A stretch of DNA of 14,351 nucleotides from contig JABJES010000252.1 of the NCBI GenBank assembly GCA_018663165.1, positions 1-14,351 of the forward strand. Direction: 5' to 3'. This document shows positions 6,334-14,000 of this stretch, piece by piece. The first letter of the stretch is position 1. Each line of letters begins with the position of its first letter. Origin of the DNA: Rhodospirillaceae bacterium (GTDB lineage: Bacteria; Pseudomonadota; Alphaproteobacteria; UBA11136). A program made the translations under genes and the position numbers. The notes beneath the pieces are model-generated. The model ran no database searches. It saw only the letters and a program-made list of their open reading frames with translations, and had not been told where the DNA came from.

Positions 6334-7362
6334 TCAGTCCTCTTTTTCGCTGATGCCAGCCTCGGCGAAGGTCGCCATCCCCCTATGACAATCTATGGCC
6401 GCACGCACCAGGCCAAGAGCCAGAAGCGCACCGGTTCCCTCGCCCAGCCGCATATTGAGATTAAGCAGGGCCGATTGGCCGATCTTTTCCAGCAACCCGG
6501 CATGACCAGGCTCGGCAGAGACATGGCCGACCCGGCAATGGTCGAGCGCCCCGGCCTGTGCGGCATCCAAAACAGCCGCCGCTGCGGTGCAGGCAAAACC
6601 GTCGAGAAGAACCGGCACCCGCGCCAGCCTTGCCGCCAGCACAGCACCTGTGATTGCAGCCAACTCACGACCGCCGAGATGCCGGAGAACGTCAAAAGGA
6701 TCGCCCATCGCCGCCCCATGGAAGGCCAGCGCAGTATCAATTGTTTGCGCCTTGCGCGCCAGACCCTGGGCATCGATTCCAGTGCCTGACCCCACCCAAT
6801 CGGCACCGCTTCCCTTAAAAAGTCCGGCACAAAGGGCGGCGGCAGACGTTGTGTTGGCAATCCCCATTTCACCGAGACAAAGCAGATCAGCATCCAGATC
6901 AACGGCGGCCATGCCGTAGGTGAAGGCCTGGACGCATTCTTCCTCACTCATCGCCGGTGCAATGGTGAAATCTGCCGTCGGCTGATCGAGGGCCATCTCG
7001 TAAACCCGCATCTCAACGTCGGCGGCTTCGCAAAGCTGATTGATGGCGGCACCGCCACGAATAAAGTTCTGCACCATCTGGGCCGTTACTTCCGCCGGAT
7101 AGGCCGAGACACCGCGCGCCGCTACGCCATGATTGCCGGCAAACACGCAAAGCAAAACTTTATCGGCGCGGGGCGGGTGAACACCCTGCCAGGCCGCGGC
7201 CCAGGCGCTCAGCTCCTCAAGCCTGCCCAAGGCCCCGGCGGGCTTGGTTAATTCCGCGTCGTGGCTCTGGGTTGCCGCGCGCGCCGCATCATCAGCCCCC
7301 GGCAATGCCTCCATCAGGGCCCGGATATCATTAAAACTGGTAAGCGGGGCAGGAGATGTCAT
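6334..7362 (-). CDS. cobT: Nicotinate-nucleotide--dimethylbenzimidazole phosphoribosyltransferase
   Basis: This encodes 342 residues, the normal length for CobT. The enzyme transfers the phosphoribosyl group of nicotinate mononucleotide to 5,6-dimethylbenzimidazole, giving alpha-ribazole phosphate for the cobalamin lower ligand. Visible signatures are KPAGALGRLEELSAW (40-54), the GNHGVAARGVSAYPAEVT block (76-93), GEMGIANTTSAAA (164-176), GTGID (193-197) and the GEGTGA segment whose Glu308 matches the catalytic glutamate of the family. AAAGGA sits six bases before the ATG. The gene diverges from cobS with a 143-bp gap. No cobalamin riboswitch precedes it, so it may be expressed without B12 feedback. 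Its product is dephosphorylated by a CobC-type phosphatase, and one is encoded just beyond cobS. Confidence 0.95.
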   Translation of the reverse strand: MTSPAPLTSFNDIRALMEALPGADDAARAATQSHDAELTKPAGALGRLEELSAWAAAWQGVHPPRADKVLLCVFAGNHGVAARGVSAYPAEVTAQMVQNFIRGGAAINQLCEAADVEMRVYEMALDQPTADFTIAPAMSEEECVQAFTYGMAAVDLDADLLCLGEMGIANTTSAAALCAGLFKGSGADWVGSGTGIDAQGLARKAQTIDTALAFHGAAMGDPFDVLRHLGGRELAAITGAVLAARLARVPVLLDGFACTAAAAVLDAAQAGALDHCRVGHVSAEPGHAGLLEKIGQSALLNLNMRLGEGTGALLALGLVRAAIDCHRGMATFAEAGISEKED

Positions 7363-7505
7363 TCAAATCCTTTTGGCAACGAGCGAGAGGAGCAAAGATC
7401 TCATGTTTTATGACAGAAAAAAACCGATGTTCATGGCGTTCAGGCAACATCTGTCTTATAAACGATCCGACCCCCCGCGCAACCGTCAACCGGAAAGTCA
7501 GCCTC

Positions 7506-8363
7506 ATGGCCGATCGGAAAAAAAAGCCTTCCCCAACCCAATCCGACGCCTCCTCCGACGGCCTGGATTCTCTGGTGCCGAATAGCGATGAGGCGCGCAA
7601 GATTCTTTCCGGATGGGGGTCTGACCTGCGCATCGCCCTGCTCTTTCTGACCCGCCTTCCCCTCCCCGCCAGCTTCGGTTTAGAAATAAAAAAGGGCGCA
7701 ATCGCCCCGGCCATGCGCGCCTTTCCCATAATCGGTGCCTCCCTCGGCATTTTCGGCGGCCTGATCATGGGGTTGAGTGAGATATTCGGCTGGACACCAC
7801 TGGTCGGCGCGCTTCTTGCCATTCTTGCCATCGCCCTTTTGACCGGGGCCCTCCACGAGGACGGGCTGGCCGACGTTGCCGACGGCTTTGGTGCTGGCAC
7901 CAGCAAGCAAACCCGCCTCGACATTATGAAAGACACCCAGATCGGCAGTTTTGGTGTTGTCGCGCTTATTTTTTCCATCGCCCTGCGTGTCGCAATCCTG
8001 GCTGGCTTTAGCGATGTGGGGGCCGCGAGCGCCGCCTTAATCGCCGCCGCCAGCGCGTCGCGCGCCGCCCTGCCACTGATCGCCCATCGCCTGAAACCAT
8101 CCCGCAAAAGCGGTCTGGCGGTAAGTGCTGGCAGCCCCGACGACGCCTCTCTTTATGCCGCTTTAGCGCTAGGCGGTGCCTTGACCCTGCTTTTCCTCGG
8201 TCCTGTCGGCGGGTTTATTGCGCTCATCATTGCAATCGCCACTTGTTTCGGCGTTATCGAACTCTCACGGCGGCTGATCGGCGGCTATACCGGCGATGTT
8301 CTGGGTGCTGCCCAGCAGATTTGTGAAATCGCCGTTCTCCTCGCCGCCCTCGCCGTTCTCTAA
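7506..8363 (+). CDS. cobS: Adenosylcobinamide-GDP ribazoletransferase (cobalamin synthase)
   Basis: This encodes 285 residues from the ATG at 7506. A longer frame opens at 7356, but that part overlaps the cobT start and has no family features. CobS is an integral membrane enzyme joining adenosylcobinamide-GDP with alpha-ribazole (phosphate). Signatures are SDLRIALLFLTRLPLP (39-54), LTGALHEDGLADVADGFGAG (112-131, acidic metal-binding region), KDTQIGSFG (142-150) and GYTGDVLGA (260-268). Several hydrophobic helices follow residue 72. The N-terminal 38 residues are polar and serine-rich, longer than in many homologues, so a start closer to the first motif is possible, although no strong ribosome site supports one. 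The stop is only 3 bp before the GTG of cobC, indicating a shared transcript. Confidence 0.93.
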   Translation: MADRKKKPSPTQSDASSDGLDSLVPNSDEARKILSGWGSDLRIALLFLTRLPLPASFGLEIKKGAIAPAMRAFPIIGASLGIFGGLIMGLSEIFGWTPLVGALLAILAIALLTGALHEDGLADVADGFGAGTSKQTRLDIMKDTQIGSFGVVALIFSIALRVAILAGFSDVGAASAALIAAASASRAALPLIAHRLKPSRKSGLAVSAGSPDDASLYAALALGGALTLLFLGPVGGFIALIIAIATCFGVIELSRRLIGGYTGDVLGAAQQICEIAVLLAALAVL

Positions 8364-8366
8364 GCT

Positions 8367-9029
8367 GTGTCCTCGCCTACCGGGACCGTCCGTTGGTGGT
8401 GGGTCCGCCATGCCCCAATTGTTAAAAGCGATCCGACTTCACCGCCGCTTGTTCACGGTCAAATGGATGTCGATGCCGATCTTTCCGACAGCGCCCCCCT
8501 TGTCCGGCTGGCGACCTGGCTGCCCAAAGACGCCCTTTGGCTGACCAGCAGCCTTTCCCGCGCCCGCCAAACCGCCGAGGCCCTACGCCAGCATATCGAC
8601 CATATCGGCCCCCCGACCGCCTCCCCGGTACCGGTGATCGTCGAGACCTTTAACGAACAGCATTTTGGTGACTGGCAGGGATTAACCCATGACCAGATCG
8701 CGCACAAACGACCCGATGAAGCCCGCGCCTTCTGGGCTAATGCCGCCAATGCACACCCCCCCGGCGGCGAGAGTTTCAGGGACGTTATAGAGCGGGTCGC
8801 CCCGACAGTGCATCAATTCTGCCAAGACAATCCCGGAGCCGACATTATTGCCGTCGCCCATGCCGGGTCCATTCGCGCCGCTCTGGCCCTGGCCCTTGAC
8901 CTGACACCAGACAAGGCGCTTTGCCTTGATCTCGGCCATCTTTCCCTGAGCTGTATCGACTGGATCAAAAGCGAGCCCAAAGAAGGCGGCGTCTGGCGGG
9001 TCTGCAACATTAACCAGTCTGCAACATGA
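8367..9029 (+). CDS. cobC: Histidine phosphatase, probable alpha-ribazole phosphatase
   Basis: This encodes 220 residues from a GTG placed 3 bp after the cobS stop, probably by translational coupling since no clear ribosome site is seen. The histidine phosphatase fold is marked by VRHAP (Arg14, phospho-accepting His15; most relatives have RHG), SSLSRARQTA (61-70, Arg65 and Arg67), the acid-containing FNEQHFGDWQG (95-105) and VAHAGSIRAAL (163-173, second histidine 165). In the cobalamin pathway this enzyme removes the phosphate from alpha-ribazole phosphate or from the final cobalamin phosphate. The position beside cobS supports that role over general phosphoglycerate mutase activity. The last codons lie in a 17-bp tandem duplication that sets the present stop. 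Confidence 0.88.
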   Translation: MSSPTGTVRWWWVRHAPIVKSDPTSPPLVHGQMDVDADLSDSAPLVRLATWLPKDALWLTSSLSRARQTAEALRQHIDHIGPPTASPVPVIVETFNEQHFGDWQGLTHDQIAHKRPDEARAFWANAANAHPPGGESFRDVIERVAPTVHQFCQDNPGADIIAVAHAGSIRAALALALDLTPDKALCLDLGHLSLSCIDWIKSEPKEGGVWRVCNINQSAT

Positions 9030-9034
9030 ACCAG
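9001..9034. repeat. 17-bp tandem duplication at the end of cobC
   Basis: TCTGCAACATTAACCAG (9001-9017) is followed directly by TCTGCAACATGAACCAG (9018-9034), 16 of 17 bases identical. The unit is not a multiple of three. The second copy is read in another frame and supplies the TGA stop at 9027-9029. With one copy the frame would run on to a TAG at 9047-9049. Confidence 0.92.
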
Positions 9035-9106
9035 ATTGGGATAAAATAGAGCGAATCCTTTTATGGTGCGGGCGCGAACCCTCGTGCTAGAGTCCGCCCT
9101 CATTTG

Positions 9107-9296
9107 CAAACCGGGACAGGGAAGTCCGGTGCCGCGGAACGGCTCTGAATGTCTTCAGAATATTCCGCCAGGCCGGCGCTGCCCCCGCAACTGTAAGGAG
9201 GACATCCGCGACCTGCGGGTTGCGCGCCACTGGCCATAAACAGGCTGGGAAGGCGTCGCGGATGACGAATCCGAGCCAGGAGACCTCCCCGGTTTG
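9107..9296 (+). promoter_or_regulatory. Cobalamin riboswitch aptamer
   Basis: The sequence shows the conserved cobalamin riboswitch elements in order. These are AGGGAAGTCCGGTGC (9118-9132), the core GCTGCCCCCGCAACTGTAAG (9178-9197), CCACTGG (9228-9234), GGGAAGGCG (near 9247-9255), a GGATGACGAATCC segment (9260-9272) and the B12 box GAGCCAGGAGACCTCCC (9273-9289). The ends form a perfect 9-bp P1 stem, CAAACCGGG (9107-9115) with CCCGGTTTG (9288-9296). It should bind a cobalamin and repress the downstream cobU-cobW-cobN genes when B12 is plentiful. The box has CTCCC where the usual form has CTGCC. The region from 9030 to 9106 has no gene and probably holds the promoter (TGCTAG near 9085 is a weak -10 candidate). 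Confidence 0.95.
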
Positions 9297-9311
9297 TGTC
9301 GGCCCATTTTC

Positions 9312-9328
9312 ATCCTCGGGTGGAGGAT
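9312..9328 (+). promoter_or_regulatory. Hairpin covering most of the cobU ribosome binding site (riboswitch expression platform)
   Basis: ATCCTC (9312-9317) pairs perfectly with GAGGAT (9323-9328) around a GGGTG loop. The ribosome site GGAGG (9322-9326), eight bases before the cobU ATG, lies mostly in the stem. This suggests translational control. The B12-box bases CCTCC (9284-9288) are also complementary to GGAGG and give an alternative partner. Confidence 0.65.
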
Positions 9329-9334
9329 CTCGCC

Positions 9335-9946
9335 ATGCTTGCTTCAAAACCGACTACTTCAAAAAAGTCTGCTTCAAAACCGTCTGCTGTTGCCCCTGGG
9401 AAAGACCTGCCCGCCCTTACTCTTGTTCTGGGCGGCGTGCGCTCGGGCAAGAGCCGCTTTGCCGAAGGCCTGATCCTGGGCGCGGCTGAAAGCGCCCTCT
9501 ATCTTGCCACCGCCGAGGCCGGAACCAGCGCGCGCGACCCGGAAATGCGCCATCGCATTGAGCAACACAAAACACGACGCGGCAAACGCTGGGAAACGAT
9601 TGAGGCCCCCCTTGATCTGGCCGCCGCCCTGCAAGACCATTGCCGCACCGATCGCCCCATTCTCGTCGATTGCCTGACCCTGTGGCTGTCCAACATTCTG
9701 GCCGCCGGGCGCGACGTCGCCAACGAAATCCGGTCCCTGCTCGATGCCGTGGCCGGGCTCGAAGGGACGGTGATCTTCGTTTCCAACGAAGTCGGCCTGG
9801 GCGTCGTGCCGCAAAACGCCCTGGCCCGCCAGTTCTGTGATCATGCCGGGACGCTCCATCAGGAACTCGCAGCGCAAGCCGATCAGGTGGTGTTTGTCAC
9901 CGCCGGCCTGCCTCTCTATCTCAAAACCCCGACCACTGATTCTTAG
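9335..9946 (+). CDS. cobU: Adenosylcobinamide kinase / adenosylcobinamide-phosphate guanylyltransferase
   Basis: This encodes 203 residues and is also named cobP in aerobic-pathway organisms. The enzyme phosphorylates adenosylcobinamide and then attaches GMP, making the substrate of CobS. The P-loop GGVRSGKS is at 33-40, the region RIEQHKTRRGKRW (74-86) contains His78, which matches the guanylylated histidine, and VDCLTLWLSN (111-120) and VSNEVGLGVVP (149-159) complete the family set. I chose the ATG at 9335, with GGAGG eight bases upstream. An in-frame GTG at 9296 lies inside the riboswitch P1 stem. The first 27 residues are an extension beyond the usual start, built from a 5-residue repeat (ASKPT, TSKKS, ASKPS). 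It is the first gene of the riboswitch-controlled operon. Confidence 0.94.
   Translation: MLASKPTTSKKSASKPSAVAPGKDLPALTLVLGGVRSGKSRFAEGLILGAAESALYLATAEAGTSARDPEMRHRIEQHKTRRGKRWETIEAPLDLAAALQDHCRTDRPILVDCLTLWLSNILAAGRDVANEIRSLLDAVAGLEGTVIFVSNEVGLGVVPQNALARQFCDHAGTLHQELAAQADQVVFVTAGLPLYLKTPTTDS
9341..9385 (+). repeat. Three tandem 15-bp repeats at the start of cobU
   Basis: Units GCTTCAAAACCGACT, ACTTCAAAAAAGTCT and GCTTCAAAACCGTCT run head to tail at 9341-9355, 9356-9370 and 9371-9385. They are in frame and encode ASKPT-TSKKS-ASKPS. The array begins two codons after the start (ATG CTT) and about 45 bases after the riboswitch aptamer. Confidence 0.92.
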
Positions 9947-9963
9947 AATTAAAGGACTTGTCC

Positions 9964-11049
9964 ATGCCCCCGTTGATGCGTGATAAAATTCAGGCCACTG
10001 TGGTCACCGGCTTTCTTGGCGCCGGGAAAACCAGCCTTATCCGCCATATTCTCGAAAACGCCAATGGCCGACGCCTGGCGCTTATTATCAACGAATTCGG
10101 CGATCTGGGGATCGACCGCGAGCTGCTTATGGGCGGCGGGGCGAAGGGTGAGAATGGCGAGGACGGCTGCGGCGACCCGGCTTGTGGCGAAGAAGATATT
10201 GTCGAGCTGGCGAATGGCTGTATCTGCTGTACCGTGGCCGATGATTTTCTGCCCACAATCACAGCACTGATTGAGCGCGACGAGCCGCCTGAGCACATTA
10301 TTATAGAGACCTCTGGACTGGCCCTGCCCAAGCCCCTGTTAAAAGCCTTTGACTGGCCGGAAGTGCGGGCACGCATCACTGTTGACGGAGTGATTACCGT
10401 GCTCGACAGTTTGGCCGTCCATGAGGGTCGTTTCGCCGACGACCCGGAAGCGGTGGCAAAGCAACGCCTGGAAGACCCCGGTCTTGACCACGACAATCCG
10501 CTCGAAGAAGTTTTTTCCGACCAGATCGCCTGCGCCGATCTTGTGGTACTCAATAAAACCGACCTGCTTGACGCCGATCAACTCAGCGCCCTGCTGGCAC
10601 AGATCACAACCACCATGCGCCCATCGGTGAAAACCGTTACGGCAAAAGAGGGCGCGGTTGATCCCAGGGTTCTGCTCGGCCTGCACGCCGCCGCCGAGGA
10701 TGACATCGCGGCGCGGCCATCCTGTCACGACGGAGAGGCGGAACATGATCACGATGATTTTGACAGTTTCACCCTTGAGATCGGCTCTATCACAGATATC
10801 GGAGCCTTCATCGCCCGCCTCGAAGAGGCCAGCGCCCACCATGACATCCTGCGGATCAAAGGATTTGCCGAAATACCGGACAAACCGATGCGCCTTGCGG
10901 TTCAAGGGGTTGGTGGCCGGTTCCAGCATTATTTTGACCGCCCCTGGAAGCTTGATGAAACCCGGCGCGGAGCGCTGGTAGTGATCGGCAGCAAGGGCCT
11001 TGATGCCAGTGCCATCGAGGTTATCATTTCGGGGCCGGAAGGAAGCTGA
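9964..11049 (+). CDS. cobW: CobW GTPase, cobalt/metal chaperone of cobalamin synthesis
   Basis: This encodes 361 residues of the G3E GTPase (COG0523) family. Walker A GFLGAGKTS is at 16-24, the metal-binding CxCC motif (CICC) at 86-89, ETSG at 115-118 and the base-specificity motif NKTD at 197-200. A short histidine/acid-rich stretch (CHDGEAEHDHDD, 254-265) precedes the C-terminal domain (about 268-355). The ATG at 9964 is preceded by AAAGGA at 7 bases; an in-frame TTG at 9958 is too close to that site. CobW is thought to deliver cobalt to the cobaltochelatase, and the next gene encodes its CobN subunit, only 3 bp away. Residues 57-78, before the CxCC motif, look longer than in CobW homologues I know and carry two extra cysteines (69, 74). 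Confidence 0.93.
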   Translation: MPPLMRDKIQATVVTGFLGAGKTSLIRHILENANGRRLALIINEFGDLGIDRELLMGGGAKGENGEDGCGDPACGEEDIVELANGCICCTVADDFLPTITALIERDEPPEHIIIETSGLALPKPLLKAFDWPEVRARITVDGVITVLDSLAVHEGRFADDPEAVAKQRLEDPGLDHDNPLEEVFSDQIACADLVVLNKTDLLDADQLSALLAQITTTMRPSVKTVTAKEGAVDPRVLLGLHAAAEDDIAARPSCHDGEAEHDHDDFDSFTLEIGSITDIGAFIARLEEASAHHDILRIKGFAEIPDKPMRLAVQGVGGRFQHYFDRPWKLDETRRGALVVIGSKGLDASAIEVIISGPEGS

Positions 11050-11052
11050 GCC

Positions 11053-14000
11053 ATGCATCTGCTGGCAGCACAACCGGGCGGCGTGATGGAAAAAGGCGAG
11101 GCCGTCGATCTTGGCCAGAGCCCCGGTGACATTGTCGTCCTGAGTGCCGCCGACAGTGAAATTGCCTGCCTTGCCACAGCTCACGAACTGATCACCGACG
11201 AACAGGTGACCCAAGCCGGGGAAAACGGAGGCATTCCAAGCCTGCGCCTGGCCAACTTCATGAACCTCAGCCACAATCTGTCGGTTGATCTTTTCGTCGA
11301 GAATATTGTTTCGAAAGCAAAACTTGTTGTCATTCGCCTGCTTGGCGGTGTTGGCTATTGGCCTTACGGGGCCGAACAAATCGCCAGCGCCTGCCGGCAA
11401 CATAATATTCCCCTCGCCTTTCTGCCCGGCGACGATCAGCCCGATGCCGGGCTCAATGCGCTCTCCACCCTCAACCAGGAAGCCGCCCACCGTCTCTGGC
11501 AATACGGCGTCCATGGGGGAATTGAGAATGCGGTCAACTTTATCCGTTACGCAGCCGATCTGATCAGCCCTGACGCGGCGAAAAGTAAAACCCCGTGGAT
11601 TGAACCCGCCGCCTTAATGCGCGCCGGGCTCTACTGGCCGGGCCAAACCACCGCAACACTTGACGATATCCGGCAAACCTGGCGCGAGGGGGCGCCAATT
11701 GCGGCGATTGTCTTTTATCGCGCCCTGGTCCAGGCGGCCAACACCACCCCCATTGACGCGCTTATTGTTGCGCTTGCCGAACGAGGCCTGAACCCTCTGC
11801 CCCTCTTTGCGACCAGCCTCAAAGACCCGATGGCTGCCGCCCTGATCGCCGGGATTGTCGAAAACGCCCCCCCCGATGTGATCCTCAACGGCACCGGATT
11901 TGCCCTCTCCACCCCAGGCGGAGAATTCACCCCCGCCCCCTTTAACCCCGAGGCCGCGCCGGTGCTGCAAATCGTCTTTGCCGGCATGACAGAAGACGCC
12001 TGGGTGCAAGGCCTCCACGGTCTCTCGCCGCGGGATCTGGCGATGAACGTGGCCCTGCCGGAGGTTGACGGGCGGATTTTCACCCGCGCCCTGTCGTTTA
12101 AGGAAATCCTCAAACGGGACGATCGTTGCCAATGCGATATTATCGCCTATAAGCCACGCCTGGACCGGATCAACTTTACCGCCGATCTGGCCTTGGCCTG
12201 GACGGAACTGCGGCGCACGCCAGCCCATGATCGCCGGGTGGCGATGGTGCTGGCCAATTATCCCAACAAGGACGGACGCCTCGGCAACGGCGTCGGGCTG
12301 GACACCCCGGCAGGGGCAATAAAAGTGCTTAAAGCTATGGAAGACGCTGGCTATGACGTCACCGGCAGGCCCTCAAACGGGGCCGAATTGATCGAGCGCC
12401 TGGCCTCTGGGCCGACCAATGATTTCGCTGATCTGGCAAACCGAAACGTTAGCGAAACCTTTTCTTTGAGCGATTACCAGCGCCACTTTGACGCCTTGCC
12501 GGAGAGCCTGCGCCGGGCGGTTGAAGATCGCTGGGGCGCCCCCGACACGGATCCTTTCGTTCAGACAGATGGATTTGCCCTGCCCTGTTATCGCATTGGC
12601 AACGTCACGATATGTCTCCAGCCAGCAAGGGGCTTTAACATCGACCCCAAGTCGACCTATCACAGCCCCGATCTGGTGCCGCCCCATAATTATTTTGCCT
12701 TTTATTTCTGGCTACGTAACGATTTCAAGGCCCAGGCGATCATCCATATGGGCAAGCATGGCAACCTTGAATGGCTGCCCGGCAAGGCGCTGGCCCTCTC
12801 GCAAGAATGCTATCCCGAGGCCACCTTGGGACCGATGCCCCATCTCTATCCCTTTATCGTTAATGATCCCGGCGAGGGCACCCAGGCAAAACGGCGATCT
12901 GGCGCGGTTATTATCGACCATTTGACCCCTCCCTTAACCCGGGCCGAGAGTTACGGAGCGCTGGCCGAGATCGAGCAATTGGCCGACGAATATTATGAGG
13001 CCAGCGGCCTCGACCCCCGGCGGATTGAGGTTTTGTCCAGGGACATCATCGAAAAGGTGCAGCTTTCCGGCCTTGATATTGATTGTGGCATCAATAAAAA
13101 CGATAACGAAACGACTGCGCTGGCCAAGCTCGACGCCTATCTCTGTGATCTCAAAGAAATGCAGATCCGCGACGGCCTCCATATTTTCGGCCAATCGCCC
13201 GAGGACGACCAGATGACCGATCTGCTTGTCGCCTTGCTGCGCACCCCGCGCGGCACCGGTGAGGCCGCAGACGCCTCACTGATCCGTGCTCTGGCTGACG
13301 ATCTCGGCTTGGGCGGCGGCGGGTTTGACCCCCTGGACTGCAATATGGGCAAAGCCTGGAACGGCCCGCGCCCCCCCATCCTGGCCGACGGCCCCTTATG
13401 GCGGCTGATCGGTGACACGGTGGAGCGCCTTGAAAAACTGGCCCGATCCCTGGTTTCAGGAGAAAATGTTGCGCCTCCGGAATGGACCCGCACCCGCGCA
13501 ATTCTCGCCTGGCTGGAAAGCGATCTTCGCGGCGCTGTCGAAAGATGCGGCACGGCTGAAATCTCGGGAATTATTGACGGGCTTTCGGGGCGTTTTGTCA
13601 CCCCCGGCCCGTCCGGTGCACCGACTCGCGGGCGGCCTGACGTTCTGCCCACCGGGCGCAATTTTTATTCCGTCGATACCCGCACTGTGCCGACCCCATC
13701 GGCCTGGCAACTGGGCTGGAAATCGGCCCAACGCCTGGTTGAGCGCCATGCCCAGGAAAACGGCGACTGGCCCAAACGCCTCGCCCTGTCGGTCTGGGGC
13801 ACCAGCAACATGCGCACCGGCGGCGATGATATCGCCCAGGCCCTGGCCCTGCTTGGGGCGCAGCCGGTCTGGGAACCGGCATCGCGCCGGGTCACCGGAT
13901 TTGAAATTCTCCCCCTGTCCCTGCTTGACCGGCCCCGGGTTGACGTAACGCTGCGGATCTCAGGCTTTTTCCGCGACGCCTTTCCCGGTCTTGTCGATCT

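Noticed and set aside
7363..7505. Possible second cobalamin riboswitch between cobT and cobS
   Set aside because: No B12 box or conserved core sequence was found in the 143-bp gap on either strand.
7331..8107. 258-codon minus-strand frame
   Set aside because: It is antisense to cobS, rich in Arg/Ala/Pro as expected of a GC-rich shadow frame.
8329..8360. 11-bp repeat TCGCCGTTCTC at the end of cobS
   Set aside because: It encodes Ala/Val/Leu-rich membrane sequence where such repetition is common; the copies are not adjacent.
9296..9334. Upstream GTG start for cobU
   Set aside because: It lies in the riboswitch P1 stem and lacks a ribosome site, while the ATG at 9335 has GGAGG at ideal spacing.
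10339..11514. 391-codon minus-strand frame
   Set aside because: It lies antisense to cobW and the start of cobN, both with clear family motifs; its translation shows no recognisable domain.
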